From the NCBI GenBank assembly GCA_030549335.1, contig JAUKPH010000026.1, forward strand, positions 744,001 to 808,000: a DNA stretch of 64,000 nucleotides, in the 5' to 3' direction. The notes below the pieces were generated by a model that made no database searches, had not been told where the DNA came from, and worked only from the letters and a program-made list of their open reading frames with translations. This DNA is from Pontederia crassipes. Lineage: Eukaryota; Streptophyta; Magnoliopsida; Commelinales; Pontederiaceae. The stretch's first letter is position 1, and every line of letters starts with the position of its first letter. Made by a program: the position numbers and the translations under genes. Positions 22,459 to 34,005 of the stretch are shown piece by piece.

Positions 22459-24848
22459 AAATTCAAAAGCAAAGCTCAAGAATAGGGGTTCCATCATAGC
22501 TTCCATATTATTAACTGACTAATTTTCCCACACAGTTCTTCTGCACACCTACTACTCAGTGTCTTACCATTTTCCATGCGCTTAGCTTCATAGAGGATCT
22601 TCATATTTAAACAATCTCAAATTCTGCCTTGTAGAAAAAATAAACAGTTTGTCAAATAATAGCATTAATAATAAACATATAAGTACTAATTGAGCTTAAT
22701 TTTTCTTTTTCTCTTTTTTTATTTCTTTTATTTACTTCTATTTTCAATCATTTTAAAACTTCTAATCTTCTAGCAGGATTACTCTAGACATCCATAATTC
22801 TACTTAGCATAGGCACATAGTCCATAAGTTCAATACTGACATAGCAAGTGATAAGAGAGAAAAGCATTTAAATTTCATTAGTTAACAACATGTCTTTGAA
22901 CTTTACTTAAAGATAATTAAAACAGTAAAATGAAAGTTAGTAAGACGGTAGCAAAAATAAATGCATGCAATGGTATTTTTGGGAAATTTTTCAATTGTTT
23001 TTTTGGATTTTTGATATAAATGAATACACAGACAAATAAAAAGAAAGAAAAATGCAATGCATGAAATGCAAACTCCCCTAAGCTTAAACTAGACACTATT
23101 CTCAGTATTAGGCCAACAAGGAAAAGGGATACGGACTCAATAAAAGAGAAAGTAAAGAAATAAAAAATAAGGGAAAGGGAAAAGACACAATCGAATTTAT
23201 TGTCTGCGTGGTGATGAAAGTGGATGAGAGTAGAAATGTATATGGATGCGGGGTCTTGGCCGTGAAAGGAATGGCATCATGGCCGTAAAAGTTGGCAGTA
23301 TAAATTTAAAACATTCGAAAAAGATTTGGTTGTGATATAATTTTCAAATAATTTCTACAACAACCAAGTATCAGATAAAAAAAAATTAAATGTTTGATCA
23401 TAATGTGTGACATATAAATTTATCCAAAGGATTAAATTAGTTGTGATTAGATTTTCACTCAAGTCTTGCAGCAACTAATTTTCAGTAAGATAAGAGAGAA
23501 GAAGAAGAATATACAAAAGACAAATATGAATAAATACAAATAATGAGTCATGGTTAAACAGTGTAAATAAGTTTAAAAATATTTTGTTGACGGTGGTTGA
23601 AATGATTTTTTTTCAAAAGTCGATAATTACAATTCAAAAGATATAAGTGAAGTTCATAATCAGAAAATAATACCGAAAGCTCTAATCAAATTGTCTCAAT
23701 ATTCTATAATGAAGGTGCCACGAGGAAAATAAATGTCAGTCACCACACACGATGTAAAAATTTTGAGAAAAGGTCCTATTGTCGTCAAATGTTAAACTTC
23801 CAAAAGCCAATGTGGTAATAAAAAACTTCTAAAAATTTAGAAATTTGTCATGTCGTAACAACTCTGAAAATTTGAATCTCGAACTAAACATGGCATTAAA
23901 GATAATAAATTTGAAACTTTACGGCACCAACAGCTTCAAAGAAATTAATTGATCGTAATTCATCATTTGGGCGCCAAACATGGGGTATTTATTTTACGGC
24001 CGAATAAGATCAAGAAATCGGTGTGAAAATCAGCTAAATCCTAGGCATAATCAGGAAGAAAAATTAGGGTCATATCAGAAATTTGCAGAGAGAAATTGAG
24101 TCGCCAACAGATGGTGATAAGCAAAATAGTTAGGCACCAAAATCATGGAGAAATATAATTATAAATCAGATTGGGTCCCATAGATAAAAAGAGGCGTAAT
24201 ATAATGATTAAGTGGTATAAAATCTGAAAATAATAATATTCGAGTGTGAGTATGGATTTATGAATGGCGTAATATCATAGAGAGAAAAGAAACATGGGGG
24301 AGTCAAAATAAGCAGTAGAACAAAATTTCGGCGTGATCATGAAAAAACAGAGATCAGGATTGGGCACCATAGATAGGAAGACAATTCTAAAATTGTAGGT
24401 GTAACATGAATTATGTTCAAATCTAGAAATAATAACTAGGCGTGAATTATGTATGAAAATAAATCGGCCTGATATCATGGAGAGAAAAAATAATCCAAAT
24501 AATAGGTGCATGATGTCATCATTAAATTAGTTAGCGTCATATTATAAAAATAGGTCAGAATTGCGGGCGTAATAGATGGAGAAATAATGCTAGGCGTAAT
24601 CAGTGTGATATGATAGTAGAAAAGAAAATCTGCAGGCAAAAATTAAAGGCGCCAAACATGGATAAACAAATTCCAAAATTATAAAATCATGAAGGTAGAA
24701 AATAAATTACGTAAGTTCAGTTTTACGCAAGAAAAATCAGTCAAAATTACGGGCGCAATAAAGAGATAAAATCGGGCATTGGCATCATAAGAGAATAATT
24801 CAGCAAATCAGAATTTATGGGCGCAATATTTGAAAAGAAAAAAATAAC
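22459..24848 (-). other. NA2 internal region, 3' part, non-coding
   Basis: The minus strand matches NA1 15.3-16.5 kb, including the second purine tract near 23074 and CGCAGACAATAA near 23200, which corresponds to the ORF2 stop region of NA1. Beyond that, upstream on the minus strand, lies AT-rich sequence with many GGCGTAAT, GGGCGCAAT and CGGCCG words. Only short frames occur, none convincing. Confidence 0.7.
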
Positions 24849-27285
24849 TGTAATATCCTGATTTTTCCATTAAGGGTAAATTGGACTTTTGTTCTAAACC
24901 CTCATAACTTCCCCCTATATAAGGCCTCTTTTCTCTTTCTTTCTCTCATTTTTTTCCACACCTTGATGGCTAGGGCTTGAGGAAGAAGAAAGAGGAGATC
25001 AGGGAGAAGGAAAAAGAGGAAGAAGAAAAGGAAGAAAGAGGAGGAAGATTGAGGATTAAGGTATGTAAAGGGGATCCAACCACTCTCTCTCCTCTCAAAG
25101 TGTTATCGATTGGATTGAGAGTAATAGGGCACCCTGCTCCTATTAGAAATTTGTTTGAGGAATTTATGAGTTTTATTAGATCTGAGATCATTTGTTATTG
25201 ATTCATGATTAGATCTAGATGTTAGGATTGCACGATTTAAGTTACATAATCTGCCTAGATTCGTGACTGTATTTGCAACAATTATTTGGATAGGTTTTTC
25301 TTATCCAAAAAATTGCAAATAATATATGAATAGAAATCTCTCGAAGTCTAATTTCCACAGAAATTGGTTTCGTATCATTTGAAGATTCGTACGAATAGTT
25401 ATGATCAAAACACCGAACTGGTCTCGTACTGTCTCGAGAATTCGTGACTGTATTTTAATAATTTTTTGGATAGGTTTTTCTTATCAAAAAATTATAAAAG
25501 ATGAATGAATGGAAAGCCCTTGAAGTATATTTCATAGAAAGTGGTTTCATATGATTTGGAGTTGTATACAAATAGTTATGATCCAAAAATCGGACTAGTA
25601 TCATTCTGTCTCTGGTAACAGTGAGATAAAATTGTAAAACATATAGAAAATTGGAAATACTAAAGTAGGTTTCGAAATTTATTCCCAAGTTAAATGCTCG
25701 GGTTATCTTTCTATGAAAATTTGAATCATCTGAAAAGAATAAGTTTATGTTAAGTTATAAATATTTTAGTGACTGCTGCCAGAATACTGTGCAGGGAATA
25801 AATTCTAGTAGTGGTATGAATTTTTAAGAAAAAGTCTCAACCGTTGTTAATGAATAAAAAATTGCATGTCTTAATGTGTTTTATGATACATAGATGCTAA
25901 GAGATCATATCTGAAATATTCATGATGTTTTAAACTATGTTTATTGGAATTGAAATCTCAAAAATTATGACTTTCGGGTGGAAGATCGGAACCCCGGGAC
26001 ATTGGTACGGCCGTGCCAGTCCCGGAACAATCTTGATAGACCGAAAACCTGATTTATGTTATTTTAAAGATATTTACTAATATGTATTACTGATTGATGA
26101 TTGTACGTGAATCTGGATACATGAATTGCATGAACAGCCGTAACTAGATTAAAATATGAAGATCGAGCGACGTAAATGATTTTTGTTTGAAAAGCATAAT
26201 GAACCCAGTTGTAGATGATATTACATGTCGCCCCTCTACGGCCCTTTATCGAATAATTGTCCGAAATGATCGTTACACACATCGACAATGGTGTGAGCAT
26301 TCCGATGTCGCCCTCGGGCGAGAGTCCGGAACGATCGTTACACACATCGGTCACGGTGTGGCGAGAGTCCAGAATGATCGTTACATGCATCGGCAACAGT
26401 GTGTGCATTTTGAGGTCACCTTCGGGTGATAGGGGAGCATTGTCTCCTAGGCCTAGCTAGCCTATTGAGAGGGCAACGTCATAACTCTCAACCATCGGAA
26501 GATATAACATTAATAGGAAAGGGCAATGATCGATCGAATGGAATGAAGTCCTACGAAAGTGGAAGTCCAAAGGGTTATAAAGCAACCCTGAGGAGAGTGA
26601 TGAAGACAATGGTTATGGTAAGTGCATCTCACTTATATGCCTATGAATTGAATGAATGATTGATATGAATGGCCATACTTTATGTATGATGATATGATTA
26701 CATGTCTTCCATGCAATTACTTATGTGCATGATGATAGAATGATGTTGATGTTTGATATGTAGATCATATGTTAAGACATAGCATGCATATTGTTTATTT
26801 CATTTATATAAAGATGATGATGTATATCATGTAGTATCCTGTATAGGATTATACCATCGCATGCATGGCTTTTACATACTCTGACCGGGGAAACCCCTGC
26901 ATCCTGGATCCGTGCAGGTGCATAAAGTTATGGATGATGGCGGCTCAGCTCATGATGAATAAGATTGTACAATGGTCTAGGATGTTAAGAGTCAATTGTC
27001 TTAGAGTCTTTTAACTACGTTTGAAAGCGATGTTTTGGACTGTAGTTTTAAGATATTTTATTGGTTATCGATGACGATTTAAATTCTATAACATCACTTT
27101 TGATATCTTACCGAAGTCTTCCGCTATGTTTCCAAAGGAATTATTTTATCTTATTTAATGAATTTATGCTTTCGCTGAGTTTATAGAAAATCATATTTTA
27201 TGATTATGTGATGGCGAATGGGCTAACACAGTCGAATGACCCAAATGTCCTCAACAATTTGGGGGGTGAAATTCGGGGTGTTACA
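24849..27285 (+). mobile_element. Solo LTR 2 (chromovirus-type) inside NA2
   Basis: 2,437 bp, TGTAATATCC...GGTGTTACA, flanked by perfect ATAAC copies (24844-24848, 27286-27290). TATA-like TATATAAG near 24916, purine-rich leader, donor-like AAGGTATGT at 25058-25066, tandem CGATCGTTACACACATCGG units (26270-26400), CCTAGCTAGCC near 26450 and acceptor-like CGTGCAGGTGCATAAAG at 26911-26927. It is the youngest layer of the nest. Confidence 0.93.
26268..26432 (+). repeat. Tandem units in solo LTR 2
   Basis: About three copies, 45-80 bp apart, of GATCGTTACACACATCGG followed by a GTGTG block and a CGGGCGAGAGTCCGGAA-type block. The unit is CpG-rich relative to its surroundings. Confidence 0.7.
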
Positions 27286-27290
27286 ATAAC

Positions 27291-28267
27291 GGTAAATGCA
27301 CTTGTCAATTGAAAAATATCATACAAATCGTATATTGTATATGAACATAGAAAATCACCGCTTTATTTACGCCTTAATAAGCCATCTACGAGGAGAGAGA
27401 ATCAGCAATATGAGTGAGTTGGGCGCCATAGATGGAAAGATATCTAAAAAAAATCTGGATAACAATCGAGGCGGCATGGATAAATAAATCCCGAATTTTA
27501 GCATATGACAAAATGGGCGTCATATCAAGTACGTAATCAGCCAATACTTTTGTCCCAAATCAAATGAGTAGGCAATCTGTCGGGGCGTCAAATAACAGAG
27601 AGATTAACCACTTCATTAACATGGTTGGGGCGCAAAAGCTTAAATGGCCGAAATGAGGTCACCAAAAGTTCAAAAAATTTAAAATTTACGGCCGCAAAAC
27701 CGAAATGTATAACATCACGGCCTCTTTGAAATTCAATAAGATGATCACAAATTAACCCACCGTGCAAGACTAAAATTCAGAAAATTAAAACATGACGGCC
27801 GCAAAACAGAAAGTCAGAAGGTTTCGTGCACCAAATAAAGATGATTATATCACATAACGAAGCGCAATTCATATGGCTATATCTCCAGTAAAGCCGACAA
27901 AATTGCGGACGTAAATTCATAAGTGGACACATAAGTAAAAGAAATCTTTTTCCAATTAATCAGAAAATCACTCGGCTCCAAAATTTTCAAATAGAATAGA
28001 GTATTGCCTAAAGTCAACAAGTTTTAATCTAGAATCAATTGATAATGTCGTGACCTCTTTATATGCAAGAAGAAAGATGTTAGGTTATTTACACATATAT
28101 AAATAAATAAAACAAATAATACAATAATACATATTTAGGGAAAACGAAGGAATTACAGAAAATTTATTATAGAAAAGTTATTTACATATTTTATTTACAT
28201 CTCCTAATAATTTATAAAAATTAGAAATTAATTAATAAAATATTCTCCGACAATAGTGCCAAAAACT
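27291..28267 (-). other. NA2 internal region, 5' part (leader), non-coding
   Basis: Continuation of the NA2 interior after solo LTR 2. It carries ACGGCCGCAAAA words near 27690 and 27796 and GGGCG-type words, comparable to the NA1 leader. No gene seen. Confidence 0.65.
28244..28261 (-). promoter_or_regulatory. NA2 decayed primer binding site (tRNA-Asp)
   Basis: The minus strand reads TGGCACTATTGTCGGAGA. It differs from the Athila site at 48532 by four transitions (two C-to-T, two G-to-A) and would prime poorly. Confidence 0.8.
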
Positions 28268-30048
28268 TGATGCGTAAAATGATGTAGCAAAATAAAATCA
28301 TTAGCAAGTGCACTAGTCGCTCAAGTAATATAATAATAGGAGTAAAGAGCGTCGAACCCACGAGGAATATTATTAATTCAATATCTAAATTTATAAATTA
28401 ATAAGCGAAGAAAACGTAGGTTTTGTAATTATAAAATAAAATAAAGAAAATAAGATAAGATAATGGTGTTGAAGTTAGGCCTTAAGATAAAAATAGATCA
28501 GGATAAATATTTGAACCATAAAAGATAAATTTAATCTCTAAAGATGGATTAAAGTCTCACTAAAGTGATAACCAAACATGATTAACTTGCGATCTCCACA
28601 ACTAGCATCCCCTCATCCTAAGCATGCAGAACTATCTTAATTTAATAAGAATTGAAGTCTACACAATTGGGATCTCATCAAATCATATTAAAATTAAGAT
28701 GCATTAAGTTGGATTCCCTAAACAATTAATCACTCCACAAACTGAAATAGATTAATAGACCACACAAACATGATTCTTCACACACTAGTTATCAAATTTA
28801 TGTCAATTATTAATTTCCAAATAAAATCAATTAATTTAATTAATAAATTTTGAAATCAAATAGTCCACAAACTAGTAATTACTCAACTCATAAATCCAAA
28901 TAATTAAATCAAAATCACTAAACACAATTAATAATTGATCAAAAAAGATTAAAACAAATAAAATAGGATTCATAAAATTTTCAATCAATTAATAATCTCC
29001 TAAAATAAAAGATCTAAAAACATATGATTTGATGGGATCCTAGAAATTTTGTAGAGATAATAAAAATATAAATGATGAAAATTGAAAGAATTACACCCAA
29101 GATAAGAACAACAAGAAGGTCGAAGCTTCAAATCACGGGCAGATAGATGGATAGTCTTTCGGACTTGATCAGAGTCGCGATCAACCTCCAGTCGTCGCAC
29201 CTCTCTCCTCTTGGTCGTAGCCTGCAGAGCTCCCGATTCCACTATCAAAGAAACCTGAACTTCAAAGCATGAGTTGGGACGATGCTTCCTCCTCTATTTA
29301 TAAGTGCAGACGACGTACGACCAAGTTTAATGGAGATAAAACATTGGTTAATGATAAAAACTTATCCGTTTGTCGCCTGGGTGATAAACTGCTCTTTGAT
29401 TCTCGGCCACCAAATAATGATGGTGGTTTTGCGCCCGATGATACTTACTAAGTGTTGATTAAGGATAAACTTCTTGGATGTTACGACCAATAATCTTGAA
29501 TATTGGTTAATGATGAAAAGCTTCTAAATTCTTTGTCGCCCAATGATAGGGATATCACCTTGGTTAATGATAGAGTTTTGCACCCAATGATAGAGACATC
29601 TCCTTGGTTAATGATAGTATTTTGCACCTTGGTTAATGATAGCATATTGCACCCAATGATCTCTTCATGGTTGGATATTACGGCTGATAGTCTCCTTAGA
29701 TCTTAGTTAATGATGGTGGTCTACGCTGATGGTCATGGTCGTTAAAGATAAACCTTTTATGATTATATTGATTTGGCACCCGATGATGACCTTCATTTAT
29801 GTTTTACGCCCAATGATAAAATGTCATCCTGATCATGCATGAATTGGCTTTTGAGTTGTAATCCTGCAAAGTAATTTCCATTATTTAATTAATTTGTTCA
29901 CAATTAAAATATTTAGAAAATTAATAATCATAATCAATAAATCTGGAATAATGACTAGAAATAACCTAAAATGATGCATGCCATGATCAAATTATAAAAA
30001 TATTAATTAAAATAATAGATTAAAATATATTATATTTTGCATGCATCA
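28268..30048 (-). mobile_element. NA2 5' LTR
   Basis: 1,781 bp. The minus strand starts TGATGCATGC at 30048 and ends TTACGCATCA at 28268. Repeats of CTTGGTTAATGATAG at 29555-29645 expand it relative to NA1. Confidence 0.88.
29500..29650. repeat. Short tandem repeat GGTTAATGATAG in NA2 5' LTR
   Basis: Several copies of TTGGTTAATGATAG...TTTGCACCCAATGATAG at about 20-50 bp spacing, also seen less expanded at 21900-22030. Confidence 0.7.
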
Positions 30049-31625
30049 CATGCCTCTATATCCTATGTGTTAAGTACTATGTTGAATAGTGTTTGCTCTT
30101 GTTTATATTGAAAAACTTTGTGAACATATAAGGATTCCGCAATGACTTGTGGCTATGCCGAACTAAAGCGGATGACCAAAACTATTTCGGGGTCCAAAAC
30201 TGCATCGCATGATCGATATGGACCAAAATAGAAGTCTGAAACTCTTTCAGATGATAGAACTAGAAATGGGGATGATAACTAGTCAGTCGTTTGAAACCGT
30301 TTTGGGCAACCAATATAGATTATCAACCTAGAAAGGCTTCCGCTGATCGATAGAGTACTATCTCCGATCAACCGAGGAAGATGGACTTCGTTCTAGTGGA
30401 TGACCGATCAAGTTTTGACCATCTCAAACTCTTGATCACAAGTTCGAGAACCCCCTCATGTTATAATGGATGACTAAACCTCTTTCGGTCAATCAATCAC
30501 GTTGGGCTTTAGAATAGGTGACAGATGATCAAACTCAGAATGAATGACCGCAACCTTTTCAGTCAACCGATGGACATAGACAAACGGGGCATCCTCTTTC
30601 GAACAACCATTGAATGAACCTCAAACAGACGACTGCCCGACTTTCAAGTGTCCAATATGTGGATAAAAAGAATTATGACTTTAATCTAAACCACTTGATT
30701 TGATAAGTTTCTATCCGCCTGATTGATATCGATTGACATGAACCCAAAAGATGATTCTGAACCATCTGACTCCATACAAACTTGACTGGTCCAAGAGATC
30801 GAAAGAGACACTCATGATTAATAACATAAAAGGAGGATTACCATTTGCCTATCTAGATGGAAGTTTCTTCCTACAAATGTTTCCGCCTTAAGCAAGGTCA
30901 TCTTGCCCGACGGGGCACTGGCCGTGCACTGATCCCCATTGGTCTACCATAGTCTAGGTAGTACACACGTTTGTTTGCAATGGTATTCCCTAAAAGTGGA
31001 GAGCTCATCCAACCCGTGGATAAGATGAAAGAATATGAACAACTAATGATGAATGGAAGGACTTTGTCCTTATGAACATGAATATGAACAATGAAAATGA
31101 ACAAGGAATACGAATGTGGAATGGAATGAGCAGTTATGGAACCATGATTTCTTAAGAACTATCATCATGACTCTTGTTTATGATTGTCTCATGATTAATC
31201 TAATGGAATTTTATTATGACCTATACGAATTCACACTTAGCTTTTATGCTAGCTGTTGAGCTTGCTCCTTGTGTGATCCTCACAGGTACATAAGATGTTT
31301 GCGAGCCCGGTTGGTGTGTGCGTGGAAACTACAGCTCGGTGGCATGTTCAGATAATTATTGTGGAGTCTAGATGAAGTCTCTTTTTCCCAACATCGAGTT
31401 GTATTTGGATGATACTTATGACCTATCGAGTTATACTTATGGTCTCGGACTTTTATATGCCAAGATTGATGCACTTATATTTTATTATCATCAAGTTTTC
31501 TGCTTACGTGTCATTCTTCTTGATCAATTGGATCAATGAAAATGTCAAAGAAGGACCGAAGGAAGTAGTGCACGAAAGAAGACTTTGCCACATGATAAGG
31601 TCAAATTTTGGGGCATTACATCACA

Positions 31626-32589
31626 CGTGCATAGCATACAGTTAGTGTGTATGTAGTTATCGCAATTACACAAAGAAAGCTATTTTGTGGTATTATTTAT
31701 GTCATGTTAAGACTTATGGTATGCAATGACTCAAGCTCGAACAATACCCACAGGCTACCAAATCTCCATCTTGATTGTGATAATGTTTGTGGTACTTTTG
31801 ATTGTGTGTGATTGAAGTCTAGATGATAGAAATAACATACAAACGTCTAGGACGATCCGACTTTCATTGGGAGATATTCTAATAATACCCTCTTAATTAT
31901 TATCCCAATTAATTATTGCATGGCCCATTGCGTAACATGCATAATGCAGTTTCGTGAACTGCATGATGTAATTACATGAACTGCTTCATGAGCAATTTTT
32001 TGAACCATTATAAAAGGAGTTTTATACCCCTATTATATTTGTACCAATCCCATCATATATGTTATTACATGATATTTTTAGTATATTATGTGATAATTGT
32101 CATATGCCTTTGATATTCAAGCACATAATTATGAGATATTTACTTGAAGTGTCTTTAAGTGTGCACTCATATAAATTGACATGATAACTAAAATATGCAC
32201 ATCATTTTGGTTCATTATGTAGATTGGAATATTAAGATGAAATCATTTCCATTTATGAAAAGAAATGTACGTATGAAGATAACATTACATATTAGGCATA
32301 ATATGTATCGTGGATTTTTATGAGGTGAATTCATCCGAATGTACAAAATGTTTTATCACATTTATTTAAAGATTTCACATTAAATATGGACATTATTTAT
32401 GATAAGTTGATTCTTTTGTGAATAGAATATGTGCATATATGTTTTTTTTGTTACACATGAAATGTAATGCATATCTTTTTTGATAAGATGAAAATTTATG
32501 CAATAAAATTAATTTACAATGTATGCATGGCCAAGTTTTTTCATCATCACCTAGAAATAGGGAGCTCAAGGAAGAAAGTCAGAATTTGC
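31626..32589. other. AT-rich stretch, possible copia LTR relic
   Basis: No gene seen. CATTGGGAGATATTCTAATAA near 31877, a TATA-like TTATAAAAGGAG near 32009 and surrounding AT-rich sequence resemble the PPT/LTR start and promoter of a Ty1/copia LTR, but no matching second LTR or end was found. Confidence 0.3.
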
Positions 32590-33160
32590 TATTCTTCCTA
32601 TAACACTAAAATGTTCAATGTCTCCAAGTGCTTGGTCTATCAACACGTCAAGATTGAGCACTAGAAGCCACCTGAATTGTTAAACCCATTACACATCCCA
32701 ATGGACTTCATTGTGGGTCTTCCCAAGACACGGTAGGGTCACAATGCCATCTAGGTTACTGTGGATAGACTAACAAAGTCAGCTCACTTGTTACCCTACA
32801 AGGTGAGGCAATCAACTGCAAGCATGGAGAAGTTGTACATGGATGAGATAATCCGATTACATGGGATTCCTATTTCCATTGTATTGGATAGAGAACCCAA
32901 ATTTAAAGCTAGGTTGTAGAGAGGGTTGCAGCATGCTTTTGGCACAAGACTATACTATAGTACTACTTTCCACCCTTAGAGTGATGGGCAGAGTGAAAGA
33001 ACTATTTAGACCTTGAAAGACATGCTGAGAGCATGTGCTATAGATTGGCAAGGCAGTTGGGATGATCACCTCACTCTAGCTGAGTTTGCCTATAACAATA
33101 ATTATCATTCCTCCATCAAGATGACACCATTTGAAGCATTATCTAATTTGAATAACTGTA
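32590..33160 (+). pseudogene. Chromovirus integrase fragment
   Basis: The plus strand encodes, with several in-frame stops, the end of the integrase zinc domain (KCLVYQHVKIEH), the core start (MDFIVGLPKTR), [39 protein letters not shown] and [21 protein letters not shown]. Stops interrupt it near 32662, 32733, 32751, 32917 and 32980, all at positions where one transition suffices. It is closest to the Chr-1 integrase and lacks LTRs, gag and RT. Similarity stops at about 33150. Confidence 0.85.
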
Positions 33161-33164
33161 CAAA

Positions 33165-34005
33165 AAGTTATGCTCAAAATAGTGCAGGTCGGTTAACCTG
33201 CCGTTCGAAACAAAGAAGGCCGGTCGAGATGATACCAATCGTTTGAATGGAAAAACCAGTCGACCGATTAATACTAAGCCTGCCCCGGTTTACATCGAGA
33301 CGATAACAGTCGATGGACCGGTCGAACGATCAAGCGTAGAAGCTGAAGAAATCGTGCCATGGTCGCAAAGACTAGTCCATATGTGCGGTCAACCAGCCTC
33401 CGGGTCAAATGAATAGTAATGGTTATATTTGAAGGAGAAAATTGTGGAACAAATTCTGGATGAATTTTTCACATGCTAAAGCCTATAAAAGGAGTGCTAA
33501 AGCTAGAAGCAAAGGCATCCATCCAAGCATTCAAGAAAAACTTCAAGTTATCAAAGAAGACCTTTTATTTGAAGTTATCATTTTAAGTTTTCCTTTTTTT
33601 CTCTCTTCTCTTCTTGTGAGCATATTGTAAAAGAGAAATCATTTTCAGAAAGATTGTGAGAGCTCCTGTGTGAAAGAGATTCCAAATCTTACCTCTCGAG
33701 CGAGATAAAATATTAGCTTCCTAGGAGGAGAGGTTGTCTTACCTCTCAAAGTGGAGAATCTCCGATAGTCTCGAGGTCGAGAAGTCAAAGCGGGGACGTA
33801 GGTCAAGGTGTGGCCGAACATCGTCAACAACCACCTATGTTATCATGTTTGATTTCTCTCTCTCACTCTCGCTCTCCCTCTCATATTGTGTTTGTAATGT
33901 GATCTGAATTACATTGATTTAAAAGGTTTAAAGAATTGATTTTAAGCTTCCACGATGTGTTTTGTTAAATCATTGTTAAATCGATAGATTTCATTTTTTT
34001 AACAT
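33165..34005 (+). mobile_element. Ty1/copia-type LTR fragment (SIRE-like)
   Basis: A CGGTCGA-rich block (33190-33390), TATA box TATAAAAGG at 33484-33492, a leader, and a late block with GGGGACGTAGGTCAAGGTGTGGCCGAAC (33793-33820) resemble SIRE/Maximus-type LTRs as I remember them. No termini or TSD are clear, and no internal copia sequence is attached. Confidence 0.5.

Larger units (their letters stand above)
20654..30048 (-). mobile_element. NA2: coding-free relative of NA1, minus strand
   Basis: 9,395 bp including the inserted solo LTR 2. Ends are TGATG...CATCA and flanks are TATGC (20649-20653) and CATGC (30049-30053), a TSD with one transition. LTRs are homologous to NA1 LTRs but much more diverged. 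The internal sequence without solo LTR 2 is about 3.4 kb, and I find no gag or ORF2. The 3' non-coding region of NA1, the last codons of ORF2, the hairpin and the purine tract are retained. Confidence 0.88.
19813..31620 (+). mobile_element. Solo LTR 1 (chromovirus-type) interrupted by NA2
   Basis: Starts TGTAACAGATCG, ends GGGGCATTACA, and is flanked by perfect TCACA duplications (19808-19812, 31621-31625). Without NA2 it is about 2.4 kb (19813-20653 plus 30054-31620). TATA-like CTATAAAG lies near 20000, followed by a pyrimidine-rich leader. The distal part has GGATGACCG/TTTCGGTC-type repeats (30165-30640), a GACGGGGCACTGG block near 30909 and an acceptor-like CCTCACAGGTACATAAG at 31278-31294. 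There is no internal region, so LTR-LTR recombination removed the rest. Confidence 0.9.
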
